Source of the DNA: an uncultured Sphingomonadales bacterium
GTDB taxonomy: Bacteria; Pseudomonadota; Alphaproteobacteria; Sphingomonadales; Sphingomonadaceae
NCBI GenBank assembly: GCA_937870585.1
Contig: CALMZE010000159.1
Coordinates: 1-58,688 of the forward strand
DNA: 58,688 nt
Direction of reading: 5' to 3'
The notes under the pieces were generated by a model. That model was not told the DNA's origin. It saw only the letters and a list, made by a program, of their open reading frames with translations, and did no database searches. Position numbers and translations under genes: made by a program. Shown here one piece after another: positions 25,967-35,035 of this stretch (the stretch's first letter is position 1; every line of letters begins with the position of its first letter).

Positions 25967-26370
25967 GCCCCGCCTCGCCCGCCGACGCGCCCGCGGTGAT
26001 TGCCTTGTGGGAGCGCTGTGGGCTGACGCGACCATGGAATGATCCTCAGGCAGACTTTGACCGGGCCTTGGCGCAAGAGGCTTCAACCATCCTTGTCGCG
26101 CGCGATGCAAAAGGCGTGGCAGGCAGTGTGATGGTGGGCGATGATGGGCATCGCGGCTGGGTCTATTACCTCAGCACCGATCCCGCGCGGCAAAAGCAAG
26201 GCATTGGCCGCGCTTTGATGGAGGCTGCCGAAGCCTGGCTGAAGGCGCGGGGCTGCCCCAAGATCCAGTTCATGGTCCGCACTTCGAACGCTCAGGCGCT
26301 CGGCTTTTACGAGCGGTTGGATTATGCGCTGCAAGAGGTGGTGACGCTGGGCCGGTTTCTGAACGACTGA
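25957..26370 (+). CDS. GNAT-family N-acetyltransferase, YpeA-like
   Basis: 137 residues with a single GNAT fold. Acetyl-CoA motif A is seen as [27 protein letters not shown] (R/Q-x-x-G-I-G at about 75-80), and the C-terminal [11 protein letters not shown] segment carries the usual catalytic tyrosine. Begins with GTG 25957 inside the end of guaA. Resembles the YpeA group (substrate not established). Its role could be small-molecule or protein acetylation. A strong terminator follows. Confidence 0.85.
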   Translation: MGIGPASPADAPAVIALWERCGLTRPWNDPQADFDRALAQEASTILVARDAKGVAGSVMVGDDGHRGWVYYLSTDPARQKQGIGRALMEAAEAWLKARGCPKIQFMVRTSNAQALGFYERLDYALQEVVTLGRFLND

Positions 26371-26385
26371 GGCGTACCGGCCAGT

Positions 26386-26424
26386 AAAAAGCCCCGCCAA
26401 ACCGGAGTTTGACGGGGCCTTTCA
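26386..26424. terminator. Bidirectional terminator between GNAT and aldehyde dehydrogenase genes
   Basis: AAAAAGCCCCG followed by CCAAAC-cgga-GTTTG and CGGGGCCTTTC form a long stem with A and T tracts, lying between two convergent stops (26370 and 26443). Confidence 0.85.
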
Positions 26425-26442
26425 AAATCAGGATCAAACCAA

Positions 26443-27867
26443 TCAGGCGGGCAAGCCGCTGATCGCCTTGATTTCCATGAAGTCCTTGAGGCCGAAGATG
26501 CCGGCTTCGCGACCATTGCCCGACTGCTTGTAGCCGCCAAACGGTGCGCCCGGCGTCGGGCCCCAATTGTTGATGGCGACGTTGCCCGCACGGAGCTTCG
26601 GCGCGACTTCAGCAGCCGCAGCCGGATCGCCGGAGATCGCAGCGGACAGACCATATTCGGTGTTGTTCGCAATCTCGATCGCCTGATCAAGGCTGTCATA
26701 GGTGATGATCGACGCGACGGGGCCGAAGATTTCTTCCTGCGCAATCCGCATGTCGGTCGTCACGCCAGAGAAGACCGTCGGCTTCACATAATAGCCGCGA
26801 TTAAGGTTGCTCGGCAGGCCCGTGCCGCCGGTTTCTAGCTTCGCACCCTGATCGATCCCGGACTGGATGAGGCCCTGAATCTTCTCATATTGCGACTTGT
26901 TGACGACGGGGCCGATATGGCCACCTTCCTGCAACGGATCGCCCACCGGCATGGATTCCATGATGCCCTTCACAACGGCAATGGCTTCCTGTTCCTGATC
27001 CTTGTGGACCAGAATGCGCGCAGGGCTGATGCAGCTTTGGCCAGAGTTGATCCACACGCCAGATACGGTGGCCGGCAGAACGGCAGGCAGATCGGCACCC
27101 GGCAGAACGAGGTTCGGAGACTTGCCGCCCAGTTCCTGATGCACGCGCTTCACGGTATCGGCAGCCGCCTTGGCCACCATGATACCCGCGCGGGTCGATC
27201 CGGTGAAGCTCACCATTTCGATGTCCGGGTGCGAAGAAATGGCTTCACCCACGGTCAGGCCATCGCCCTGCACAAGGTTGAAAACACCCGCCGGAACGCC
27301 TGCTGCGTGCATGATTTCAGCAAAGATCGCCGCGTTGCCGGGGCATTCTTCCGAAGGCTTGAGCACCATGGTGTTGCCCGCTGCGATGCAGGGTGCAACC
27401 TTCAGCGCGATCTGGTTGAGCGGCCAGTTCCACGGCGTGATCAGGCCGACAACGCCGATGGGTTCATAAACGACCTTGTAGCCCGCCTTGCTTTCAGAGA
27501 AATCAAACTCCTGAAGCGCACCCATCGTGCCCATGAAGCCGCCGATGCCAGCGCCCACCTGCGCGGTCGCGGCAAAGCTGATCGGGGCACCCATTTCGTT
27601 GGACATTGAGAGCGCGAGATCGTTCGCACGCTTCTTATATTCCTCAATGATGCGGCCCATCAGCGCCAGACGTTCTTCCTTCGTCGTCTGGCTGAACGTC
27701 TTGAAGGCTTCGCGCGCGGCGGCAACGGCAGCGTCAACATCGGCCTTGGTGCCCAGCGTGATTTCCGTGCAGGCCTCTTCTGTGGAGGGGCTGATCACTT
27801 CGTGACGCTTGCCGCCGATGCTGTCGACCCACTGGCCGTTAATGTAGTTCTTGAGATAGCTGTCCAT
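26443..27867 (-). CDS. NAD(P)+-dependent aldehyde dehydrogenase family protein
   Basis: 474-residue member of the ALDH superfamily. The catalytic set is complete: Asn147 in PWNWPL, Glu245 in HQELGGKSP, Cys279 in NSGQSCISP, and the NAD-binding FTGSTRAG. The C-terminal ends with the oligomerisation region PFGGYKQSGNGREAG. Length fits soluble tetrameric ALDHs. ATG at 27867 gives MDSYLKNYINGQWV, the common N-terminus. No other catabolic gene is contiguous, so the aldehyde cannot be named. Confidence 0.92.
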   Translation of the reverse strand: MDSYLKNYINGQWVDSIGGKRHEVISPSTEEACTEITLGTKADVDAAVAAAREAFKTFSQTTKEERLALMGRIIEEYKKRANDLALSMSNEMGAPISFAATAQVGAGIGGFMGTMGALQEFDFSESKAGYKVVYEPIGVVGLITPWNWPLNQIALKVAPCIAAGNTMVLKPSEECPGNAAIFAEIMHAAGVPAGVFNLVQGDGLTVGEAISSHPDIEMVSFTGSTRAGIMVAKAAADTVKRVHQELGGKSPNLVLPGADLPAVLPATVSGVWINSGQSCISPARILVHKDQEQEAIAVVKGIMESMPVGDPLQEGGHIGPVVNKSQYEKIQGLIQSGIDQGAKLETGGTGLPSNLNRGYYVKPTVFSGVTTDMRIAQEEIFGPVASIITYDSLDQAIEIANNTEYGLSAAISGDPAAAAEVAPKLRAGNVAINNWGPTPGAPFGGYKQSGNGREAGIFGLKDFMEIKAISGLPA

Positions 27868-27899
27868 GGTGATCCTCTCTCTCCGGGGTTGGAATTCGG

Positions 27900-29789
27900 T
27901 CATCGGGCCGATTCGAGCCGATGCTGCATTGGTGATGTGGGGCTTTTGACGCGAAGGTCAAGGCCGCGTTTGTCAGGCGTGACTGTTTTAGGCAGAACGC
28001 GCCAGATGCGGAACGGTGTGCCCCCCTCCAGCGGCACAGGCTCCAGCCAGTCCGGCGTCTGACCTGCGGCAAGTTGTGCGTAAAAACCATGCGGCGCATC
28101 GCGCGTGTAGAGCGTCGATTCAGGGCTTCCGGGGCAAATCAGCACATAATCCGCATGGTGCCGCTCGACGACGATGCTGCGGGCTTCCTTGGCCGTCGCG
28201 CGGAAGGCCCGGTGGACATCGAGGATCAGATTGCCGTTGCGATGATAAGGCCCGGTGATCGAATTGTGGCGCGTCAGCGTGATGAGGCGCGGCGCAAGAT
28301 CAACAAAGGTGAAGATCTTCGCCGGAGCCAGCCGGTTGAGGGGCGCATGTGCGGGAATGGTCGAGCAGCGCCGCCCCATGCGCGCAGCGTCAGGCGCTTT
28401 GGCTGCGCCGGGCTGCGCCTTCGCTGTGGCTTGATTGGCCGGGAGCCAGCGCACGCCCCATTGCACGGCGGCCCCGCCTAGTCCGACAACGATCACGCCC
28501 AGCCCGATGAGCGCCCAGACAGCCGCCAGTCGCGCAAACAATATTCCCCCCGGCCCCCCCGCCGGGGCGGCGAGGCCGGGCAGGAAAAGAAGCGGCGCCA
28601 CTGGCCCCGCCCGCCCCTGCCACATCAGCATCAGCGCCGCTACCAGCGCCATGGCCGCAAGGCCAAGGTGTGCGGGAAGTCGCGTATCCTGCTTACGCTG
28701 CATGAGCAGCACACCATGCCCCACCAGACCGATGGCGACACTGACCAGCAGCGGAATCTTCGATTTCGGAGCTTGCAGCCAAACAGGCCGCACCTCCCGG
28801 ATATTGTTAAACCACAGCCGCTTCACTTCGGGCGAAATGCCTTCGAGATTGGAGAGGCATTGCGGCGCGAACCACACAAAGCTTGCCGCGAGCACGGCCC
28901 CGACCAGTGCCGCCGCTGCCAACCGCTGCCCGCGCCCATCAAGGGGGAGCGCCGTCAGCAGCGCAGCCAGAACGCCCGCCGTCACCATCGCCCCACCCCA
29001 GACCGGCGTCAGCGCATCGCAGCGCGCGACCCAATTGGCGTTGGAGGCAAAGAGCAGGAAACCCAGTGCCGTGCCGAACGCAAGGGAGAGGCCATAGGCC
29101 CGGAGGCGAGAAGCGGAGGCTTCACCCTCCCACACCCAACGCAAAGCGAGCGCCGCTCCGGCCAGCCCCAGATAGGGAAACATCTCCATGCCGATGGTGA
29201 GCGATGCCGCACTGGCACACCCCGCGGTCCAGCCGCCACGCCTCGCCTCCGGATCAGCCAGCCCGGCCATCACCAGCGCCACCATCGCCAATTGCCAATT
29301 GTGATGGTCGATCCGCAGCGGCTGCACCATAGACATCAGCATCGCCGAGTAGATCAGCGCCACGAACGCAGGCAGATAGGCAAGCGGATGAATGAGCCGC
29401 CGACAGGCGAGCGCCACGCCGACCATGATGACGAACAGCTGAACGAGCGGCGCCAGCGCTGCAGCCCAGCGATCCGCATCAAATGGGCTCATGAACAGGC
29501 GGAAAAGCAGCATCAGCCCGGCAATCGGCAGATCGACAAGGCGCGACCAGTGAATATCCGCCCCATCGGGCGCGTTCAGCCGATATTGGCGCAGATCATA
29601 CCAGCCCTGCCCGGCCAGCCAGTCACGCACCTGCACCATGCGCAGATTGTCATCGGTATCGCCGAGCGCAAACCAGTGAATGCCCGCCCAGCGTTGCCAC
29701 ACCAGCCAGACGCATAGCGCCAGCCACACCGCGAACACGGTCCGCAGCCAGTGGCGCTCCAGGTCTTGCGCAAGGTCTTTGAGCATCAT
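27900..29789 (-). CDS. Large polytopic membrane protein, possible GT-C glycosyltransferase
   Basis: 629 residues, about ten to twelve transmembrane helices and a soluble C-terminal domain of about 170 residues. A periplasmic first loop carries GDTDDNLRMVQVRDW and ends GADIHWSRLVDLPIAGL. An acidic D-D pair after the first membrane helix is the hallmark of GT-C enzymes that use polyprenyl-phosphate sugars (STT3, PglB, ArnT relatives). This is resemblance rather than proof. Ends LDVHRAFR...CPGSPESTLY, with three cysteines in or near the periplasmic domain. ATG at 29789. Divergent from gtrA with about 60 nt between starts. Substrate and acceptor unknown. Confidence 0.6.
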   Translation of the reverse strand: MMLKDLAQDLERHWLRTVFAVWLALCVWLVWQRWAGIHWFALGDTDDNLRMVQVRDWLAGQGWYDLRQYRLNAPDGADIHWSRLVDLPIAGLMLLFRLFMSPFDADRWAAALAPLVQLFVIMVGVALACRRLIHPLAYLPAFVALIYSAMLMSMVQPLRIDHHNWQLAMVALVMAGLADPEARRGGWTAGCASAASLTIGMEMFPYLGLAGAALALRWVWEGEASASRLRAYGLSLAFGTALGFLLFASNANWVARCDALTPVWGGAMVTAGVLAALLTALPLDGRGQRLAAAALVGAVLAASFVWFAPQCLSNLEGISPEVKRLWFNNIREVRPVWLQAPKSKIPLLVSVAIGLVGHGVLLMQRKQDTRLPAHLGLAAMALVAALMLMWQGRAGPVAPLLFLPGLAAPAGGPGGILFARLAAVWALIGLGVIVVGLGGAAVQWGVRWLPANQATAKAQPGAAKAPDAARMGRRCSTIPAHAPLNRLAPAKIFTFVDLAPRLITLTRHNSITGPYHRNGNLILDVHRAFRATAKEARSIVVERHHADYVLICPGSPESTLYTRDAPHGFYAQLAAGQTPDWLEPVPLEGGTPFRIWRVLPKTVTPDKRGLDLRVKSPTSPMQHRLESAR

Positions 29790-29849
29790 GCGGTGGCTTT
29801 CCCTTTGGACCAAGCGGCATTAAGGGCTGTGGCCGAAAGGGCAAGATTG

Positions 29850-30281
29850 GTGGAACGCATTCCCGCGCTGTTGGGCATCAAGCTGGATGAGCACAAGCTC
29901 GCCCTGTTCGGCCAGATCGTCCGCTTCGGCATTTCCGGCGGGCTGCTGACGATGGGCGTGGCCGGGGCCTATTGGGCCGTAGCGGAATTCCTGCATGTGG
30001 ACCCGATGGTCTCCATGACGTTGGTCTATCTGTTTTTTACTGGGCTCGGCTATCTCCTCCATTCGCGCTGGAGCTTCAAGGATCATGGCAGCCGCGATCA
30101 GGCACATATTCGCACCGTCCGCTTTTTCACGGTCAACACGCTGGGCTTTGTTGCCAATCAGTTTTTCGTGTGGTGGCTGGTCAAGATACTGGGCGGACCG
30201 ACCTGGTGGCCGGTCATCCCGATCATCGTGGTGACGCCGCTGCTCACCTTCACGCTCAACCGGATATGGGTGTTCAAATAG
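29850..30281 (+). CDS. GtrA-like flippase family membrane protein
   Basis: 143 residues with four transmembrane helices (GQIVRFGISGGLLTMGVAGAYW, MVSMTLVYLFFTGLGYLLH, TVNTLGFVANQFFVWWLV and IPIIVVTPLLTFTLNRIWVF), ending in the family hallmark N-R-x-W-V-F. GtrA proteins are thought to flip polyprenyl-phosphate-linked sugars across the inner membrane for O-antigen or cell-wall modification. GTG at 29850 is chosen for the AAGGG eight nt upstream; GTG 29829 is the alternative. Its stop is immediately followed by the methyltransferase ATG (TAGATG), suggesting co-translation. Confidence 0.82.
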   Translation: MERIPALLGIKLDEHKLALFGQIVRFGISGGLLTMGVAGAYWAVAEFLHVDPMVSMTLVYLFFTGLGYLLHSRWSFKDHGSRDQAHIRTVRFFTVNTLGFVANQFFVWWLVKILGGPTWWPVIPIIVVTPLLTFTLNRIWVFK

Positions 30282-31007
30282 ATGGAACGCATTGTTTATG
30301 ACCGCATGGCGGAACTGGACACCCGCCACTGGTGGTATCGCGCGCGGCGCGATGTTCTCGCCAGCCTGATCACCCGCCGCATCGCGCCACCAGCGGACGC
30401 GCGCATATTGGAAGTGGGCTGCGGCACCGGGCACAACCTCCCTATGCTCGGTACGTTTGGCACGGTCGATGCGGTAGAGCTGGACCCTGTCGCGCGCGAA
30501 AAGGCCGCTCAGCGGCTCGGCAAGCCCGTGATGGACGCGCGCCTGCCCGAACTCGCCGGGATCGAGACCGGAGCCTATGATCTGGTCGCCTCACTCGATG
30601 TGGTCGAACATGTCGACGATGATGTCGCGGCCCTCAAGGCGCTGGCGGCCTGCCTGAAGCCCGGCGGCAAGCTGATCATCACCGTGCCCGCCTTTCCCTT
30701 TCTGTGGAGCGCGCATGATGTGACCAATCATCATCACCGCCGCTACACGCGCGCCACGCTGCGCGCCGCCATCGACAAAGCGGGTCTCAAGACCGAATTC
30801 ATGGGCTGGTTCAACTCGCTGCTCTTCCCGCTCGCCGTTGCAGACCGGATGTGGGGCAAGATGACGGGGCGAGAGGGCAGCGACGATGCGCTGCCGCCCG
30901 CACCAGTCAACGCGCTGTTTGAAACGATCTTCGGGCTGGAGCGTTATGCGCTGGGGGCGCTGCCGCTGCCGCCGGGCGTGTCACTGGCGGCGGTGCTTTC
31001 CGCCTGA
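30282..31007 (+). CDS. Class I SAM-dependent methyltransferase
   Basis: 241 residues. SAM-binding motif I ILEVGCGTGHNLPMLG at about 43-58, motif II VDAVELDPVA, motif IV YDLVASLDVVEHVDDD. The C-terminal half contains NHHHRRYTRATLRAAIDKAGL, the pattern common in glycan- or lipid-modifying methyltransferases, then a hydrophobic helix (WFNSLLFPLAVADRMW) that may touch the membrane. Starts one base after the gtrA stop. Its last 64 nt overlap the convergent GT2 gene. Likely O-methylates a lipid-linked sugar, by context only. Confidence 0.82.
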   Translation: MERIVYDRMAELDTRHWWYRARRDVLASLITRRIAPPADARILEVGCGTGHNLPMLGTFGTVDAVELDPVAREKAAQRLGKPVMDARLPELAGIETGAYDLVASLDVVEHVDDDVAALKALAACLKPGGKLIITVPAFPFLWSAHDVTNHHHRRYTRATLRAAIDKAGLKTEFMGWFNSLLFPLAVADRMWGKMTGREGSDDALPPAPVNALFETIFGLERYALGALPLPPGVSLAAVLSA

Positions 31008-31978
31008 GTGGCGACATGGCCAAGGCGATGCGGTGGCCGCGCCGATCCTGCAATATCAGCGACAATGTAGAGCGGGCGACGCTTTGATTCCATGTAGAGC
31101 CGCCCCAGATATTCGCCGATCATGCCCAGCACGAACATCTGCGCGGCACCCAGCACGACAACGATCAGCATCGTTGATGTCCAGCCCGCCACGGCGCGCC
31201 CGCTGAACCAGCCGAACAGAATATAGGCGAGCATCACCAGCGACACGCCGACCAGCGCCATCCCGGCATGGCTGGCAAAGCGCAGTGGTGCGGTGGAAAA
31301 TCCGGTGACAGCATCAAGCGCGAACTTGATCATCTTCGACAGCGGATATTTGCTTTCCCCGTCGAAGCGCTCGGCGCGATCATAGAGGAAGGGCCGCTGC
31401 GTAAAGCCGATCCATGCGACCATGCCGCGCACGAACCGCGCCTGTTCGGGCAGCGCCAGCAGCGCGTCGAGCGCGCGGCGGCTCATCAGGCGGAAATCGC
31501 CCGCGTCGAGCGGAATGTCGATGTCAGTCAAGCGCGAGAGCAAGCGGTAGAAGCCGGCCGCCGTAATCTTCTTGAACAGGGTCTCGCCCGCGCGCTTGCG
31601 GCGCACACCATAGACCACATCCGCGCCTTCGGCCTTCATCGCCTCCAGCATCGGGCCAAGCAGTTCGGGCGGATCCTGCAAGTCTGCGTCGATAATCAGG
31701 ATATGATCGCCGCCACACAGATCGAGCCCAGCGGTCAGAGCCAGCTGATGACCATGGTTGCGCGACAGGTTGATGCAGACGAGCAGCGGATCGACGCCCG
31801 CCAGTTCCTGCATGATCTCCCACGTCTTGTCGCGCGAGCCATCGTTGATCAGGATGATCTCATGATCCGCACCCACTACGGCATGCGCTGCCGCAGACAC
31901 GCGCCGGTGCAACTCTCGCAGGCACGCTTCCTCATTGTAGCAGGGAATGACGACGGACAAAGAAGGGCGATGGATCAT
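30944..31978 (-). CDS. GtrB/DPMS-like polyprenyl-phosphate glycosyltransferase (GT2)
   Basis: 344 residues. N-terminal GT-A domain with SVVIPCYNEEACLRELH, HEIILINDGSRDKTW and LIIDADLQDPPEL (DxD-type), then QxxRW-region VRGMVAWIGFTQ. Two C-terminal membrane helices (AGMALVGVSLVMLAYILFGWF and TSTMLIVVVLGAAQMFVLGMIGEYLGR) match the GtrB/DPM topology. Expected to load a sugar from UDP- or GDP-sugar onto undecaprenyl phosphate. ATGA overlap with the upstream membrane protein; tail-to-tail overlap of 64 nt with the methyltransferase. Confidence 0.9.
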   Translation of the reverse strand: MIHRPSLSVVIPCYNEEACLRELHRRVSAAAHAVVGADHEIILINDGSRDKTWEIMQELAGVDPLLVCINLSRNHGHQLALTAGLDLCGGDHILIIDADLQDPPELLGPMLEAMKAEGADVVYGVRRKRAGETLFKKITAAGFYRLLSRLTDIDIPLDAGDFRLMSRRALDALLALPEQARFVRGMVAWIGFTQRPFLYDRAERFDGESKYPLSKMIKFALDAVTGFSTAPLRFASHAGMALVGVSLVMLAYILFGWFSGRAVAGWTSTMLIVVVLGAAQMFVLGMIGEYLGRLYMESKRRPLYIVADIAGSARPPHRLGHVATQAESTAASDTPGGSGSAPSA

Positions 31979-33531
31979 GCGGGCTTTTGGCCCGGTTTGG
32001 GCTCATGATCAATACGGTACAGCACATCGCGCCCGCTGCGCCAGATCGGCGTCATGCCCCCCACCAGCGCGGGATCATAAGCGGGTGGATCGATCAGCCA
32101 GACATAATCGAACGCCGCGCGCGGAAATGTGGAGAGCGAGGTGGCCAACGGCCGCCATGGTTCACGATAGCAACGGCGCGTGGAAACAAGTTGCGAGGCA
32201 TCCCGATCAAAGCCGAACGCATCGGCCTTCTTGATCGCGAGCAGCTGGCCGCCGGGCATGTTCCACTGATCATTGGTGAAGGCGTGGCGGCGGACGGTCG
32301 CCATGGCGGGCAGATGCTCCATCCGGCTGGTTTCCCAGGGCAAGCCGCATTCGCGCCGCACAAAGCTGATCAGCCGCGCGCCATGCGGAACATGGTCCAG
32401 CGCGGCGAGTGCCTTCGCACTGCGCGCGCCATGCTGGGCAAAGCTGATCGTGGTGGCCCCGATCCGCACGCCAAAGAACAGCAGCGAGGCGATGATCACC
32501 GGCAGAAAGGCGCGACTGCCCTCACCCGGCTTGGGCCGGATCGCAATCAGCGCGAACGCCAGCATATAGGGCGTGAGCCGCATATCGGCATAAGCCGAGC
32601 CAAACACGACGCGCGGCAGCATGACATAAGTGACGCACAGAAAGGCTGTGGTCAGCATCAACATGCGCGAGAATTGCAGGATGCGCGCGACAGCCGCCCA
32701 GAGCAGCACGACAACGAGCATCGCCACACTGGCCTGATCAAACGTCATCCAGTGATCGCGCAGGATCATGGTCAGCCAGCGCCACTTGATCTCCCATTTG
32801 AACCAGTCGCCCGTCTCTCCGCCGCCATGCTCGCCGCGCCAGAGCAGCATCAGCAGCATCGGCGGGGCAAGCGAAAGGCACTGGATCGCCGCATAGACAA
32901 AGGGCTGATACCAGCCGCCTTCCTCATCATGATCGCGTACCAGTTCGGCGGAGAAAGCAAGCACGCACAGCGTCGCCCAGCCAAATGTGTGGCACAGCCA
33001 GAGCAGCAGCCCGATGGGGACAAACAGTTGCGCGCGCAGCTTCAGTCGCCCCAAACGCCCCAGCCGCAGCCAGAGCGCGAAGGCATTGAGCGCAAGCGCC
33101 ATGGCCAGCGCGAAATTGACGAAGCCGAAATGGAAAGGGTGCCCATAAGCGAGCGGCAGCGCGAAAAAGGCGGTGGGTGGAATCTGCCCATGAACTTCGC
33201 GCGCGATCCACAACAGCCCTGAGGCCGTGAGCACCGGAATGGCGATGACGATCAGCCTGACAGCCAGTTCGAGCCCGAAGATTTTCTCCAGCGGTATGAC
33301 GAGCAGATCGATCCCGAGATTGCCGATCAGCCGCCATTGAAAGTTGAAAAATTCCTGCAAGGGCGGCGAGGACGCAATATCAATAGAGACGCGATAGCGC
33401 GCCATATGGCCCGGCAAATCCACCAGCGGCGGCAGTTGGGGAGACAGCAAGGGAATCGCCATCGCCAGAATGACAAGCAGCAGGAAGCGCTTGTCATCCC
33501 ACCAATGGCGCGGGCCGCCTTCCCGGTTCAA
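31975..33531 (-). CDS. Polytopic membrane protein, probable glycan-pathway partner, unknown function
   Basis: 518 residues with about ten transmembrane helices, beginning FLLLVILAMAIPLLSPQLPPLVDLPGHMARYRVS and including LLVIPLEKIFGLELAVRLIVIAIPVL and LLLWLCHTFGWATLCVLAFSAEL. The C-terminal 110 residues are periplasmic or cytosolic (VRRECGLPWETSRMEHLPAMATVR... YVWLIDPPAYDP). The first loop DLPGHMARY recalls GT-C enzymes with acidic residue after helix 1. Not recognised as a named family. Starts 3 nt after the argG stop and overlaps the GT2 gene by 4 nt, so it is likely co-transcribed with both. Confidence 0.65.
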   Translation of the reverse strand: MNREGGPRHWWDDKRFLLLVILAMAIPLLSPQLPPLVDLPGHMARYRVSIDIASSPPLQEFFNFQWRLIGNLGIDLLVIPLEKIFGLELAVRLIVIAIPVLTASGLLWIAREVHGQIPPTAFFALPLAYGHPFHFGFVNFALAMALALNAFALWLRLGRLGRLKLRAQLFVPIGLLLWLCHTFGWATLCVLAFSAELVRDHDEEGGWYQPFVYAAIQCLSLAPPMLLMLLWRGEHGGGETGDWFKWEIKWRWLTMILRDHWMTFDQASVAMLVVVLLWAAVARILQFSRMLMLTTAFLCVTYVMLPRVVFGSAYADMRLTPYMLAFALIAIRPKPGEGSRAFLPVIIASLLFFGVRIGATTISFAQHGARSAKALAALDHVPHGARLISFVRRECGLPWETSRMEHLPAMATVRRHAFTNDQWNMPGGQLLAIKKADAFGFDRDASQLVSTRRCYREPWRPLATSLSTFPRAAFDYVWLIDPPAYDPALVGGMTPIWRSGRDVLYRIDHEPKPGQKPA

Positions 33532-33534
33532 AGC

Positions 33535-34752
33535 TCAGAGTCCGCGACGGCCCAGCAGCCGCAGCCGCAGCGCATTGAGTTTGATGAAGCCCTGCGCATC
33601 GCGCTGGTCATAGGCACCCTGATCATCCTCAAACGTCACCATCCGCTCCGAATAGAGCGAATTGGGGGACTTGCGACCAATCACATGGCACGCGCCCTTG
33701 TACAGCTTCATGCGGACAGTACCGGAAACATGCGTCTGGCTGTGGTCAATGGCCGCTTGCAGCATCTCACGTTCGGGCGAGAACCAGAAGCCATTATAGA
33801 TCAGCTCGGCATATTCGGGCATCAGTTTATCTTTGAGGTGCGCTGCGCCCCGATCGAGCGTGATCTGCTCGATCCCGCGATGCGCGAGGTGCAGGATGGT
33901 GCCACCTGGCGTTTCGTACATGCCGCGCGACTTCATGCCGACGAAGCGGTTTTCCACCAGATCGAGCCGGCCAATGCCATGGCGCTTGCCCATTTCATTG
34001 AGCTTGGCGAGCAAAGTTGCAGGCGACATGCCTTCGCCATTGATCGCCACCGCATCGCCGCGTTCGAAATCGACCGTGATGATTTCGGGCTCATTGGGCG
34101 CATCATCGGGATTGTCGGTGCGCGAATAGACATATTCGGGCACTTCTTCCCACGGATCTTCCAGCACCTTGCCTTCAGACGAGGTGTGCAGCAGGTTCGC
34201 ATCGGTGGAAAAGGGGCTTTCGCCGCGCTTGTCCTTGGGGACGAGGATCTGGTGCTTTTCGGCAAAGTCGATCAGCGCGGCACGGCTGTTCAAATCCCAT
34301 TCGCGCCACGGGGCAATCACCTTGATATCCGGGTTGAGCGCATAATAGCCAAGCTCGAACCGCACCTGATCATTGCCCTTGCCGGTCGCACCGTGAGAGA
34401 CGGCATCCGCACCAACCTTCTTGGCAATCTCGATCTGCTTCTTGGCGATCAAAGGACGCGCAATCGACGTGCCGAGCAGGTACAGGCCTTCATAGAGCGC
34501 ATTGGCGCGCATCATCGGGAAGATGTAATCGCGGCAGAATTCCTCGCGCACATCCTCGATGAAGATATGCTCTTCCTTCACGCCCGAAAGCCTTGCCTTC
34601 TGGCGCGCGGGCTCAATCTCTTCGCCCTGCCCCAGATCGGCTGTGAAGGTCACGACTTCGCAGTTATAGGTCTGCTGAAGCCACTTCATGATGACGCTGG
34701 TATCAAGCCCACCCGAATAGGCGAGGACGACGCGGTTGATTGTATCGGACAT
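33535..34752 (-). CDS. argG: Argininosuccinate synthase
   Basis: 405-residue cytosolic enzyme joining citrulline and aspartate with ATP in arginine synthesis. PP-loop [14 protein letters not shown] at the N-terminus, then [19 protein letters not shown]-like [15 protein letters not shown], the citrulline/aspartate-binding [14 protein letters not shown], and [11 protein letters not shown]. The length matches the family. ATG at 34752 gives [15 protein letters not shown]. An in-frame reading to 34815 adds unsupported residues. The glycan genes follow on the same strand. Confidence 0.97.
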   Translation of the reverse strand: MSDTINRVVLAYSGGLDTSVIMKWLQQTYNCEVVTFTADLGQGEEIEPARQKARLSGVKEEHIFIEDVREEFCRDYIFPMMRANALYEGLYLLGTSIARPLIAKKQIEIAKKVGADAVSHGATGKGNDQVRFELGYYALNPDIKVIAPWREWDLNSRAALIDFAEKHQILVPKDKRGESPFSTDANLLHTSSEGKVLEDPWEEVPEYVYSRTDNPDDAPNEPEIITVDFERGDAVAINGEGMSPATLLAKLNEMGKRHGIGRLDLVENRFVGMKSRGMYETPGGTILHLAHRGIEQITLDRGAAHLKDKLMPEYAELIYNGFWFSPEREMLQAAIDHSQTHVSGTVRMKLYKGACHVIGRKSPNSLYSERMVTFEDDQGAYDQRDAQGFIKLNALRLRLLGRRGL

Positions 34753-34858
34753 GGGCACCTTCACATGAATCGCTGCTTCGCCGCCGCGCCTATGCGTTAA
34801 CGATGCGATTATCAACCGCGAGTTGGTGTGTCAGAGACCGTTTTGGCAGCTATCGCTT

Positions 34859-35035
34859 TCACCCGCCCAAGGCGCGCGCGCGATGCGCCTCAGTGAAATA
34901 GTCCGGCGGCATGATTTCAGGACCGGCCAACACCGCCGCTGCGTGCGCCGCCACTTCCGGATTTTCAGCCGAACGCGTGTAATAGCGCTGACGCCGCGCC
35001 TTCGCCTCTTCCCCAAACTCCATGTCGAGCGGCTT
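34859..35035 (-). pseudogene. Out-of-frame 3' continuation of the FAD oxidoreductase
   Basis: A second reading frame picks up where the 34965-36086 frame becomes poor. It reads MEFGEEAKARRQRYYTRS..., then PEVAAHAAAVLAGPEIMPPDY and FTEAHRARALGG, ending at 34859. Its codons are strongly GC-biased at third positions. The original frame in the same stretch uses rare AGA, GGA, CTA and TTA codons. Removing a single base near 35023-35045 joins both into a 408-residue protein, so this is the natural C-terminus displaced by a one-base insertion or a sequencing error. Confidence 0.75.
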
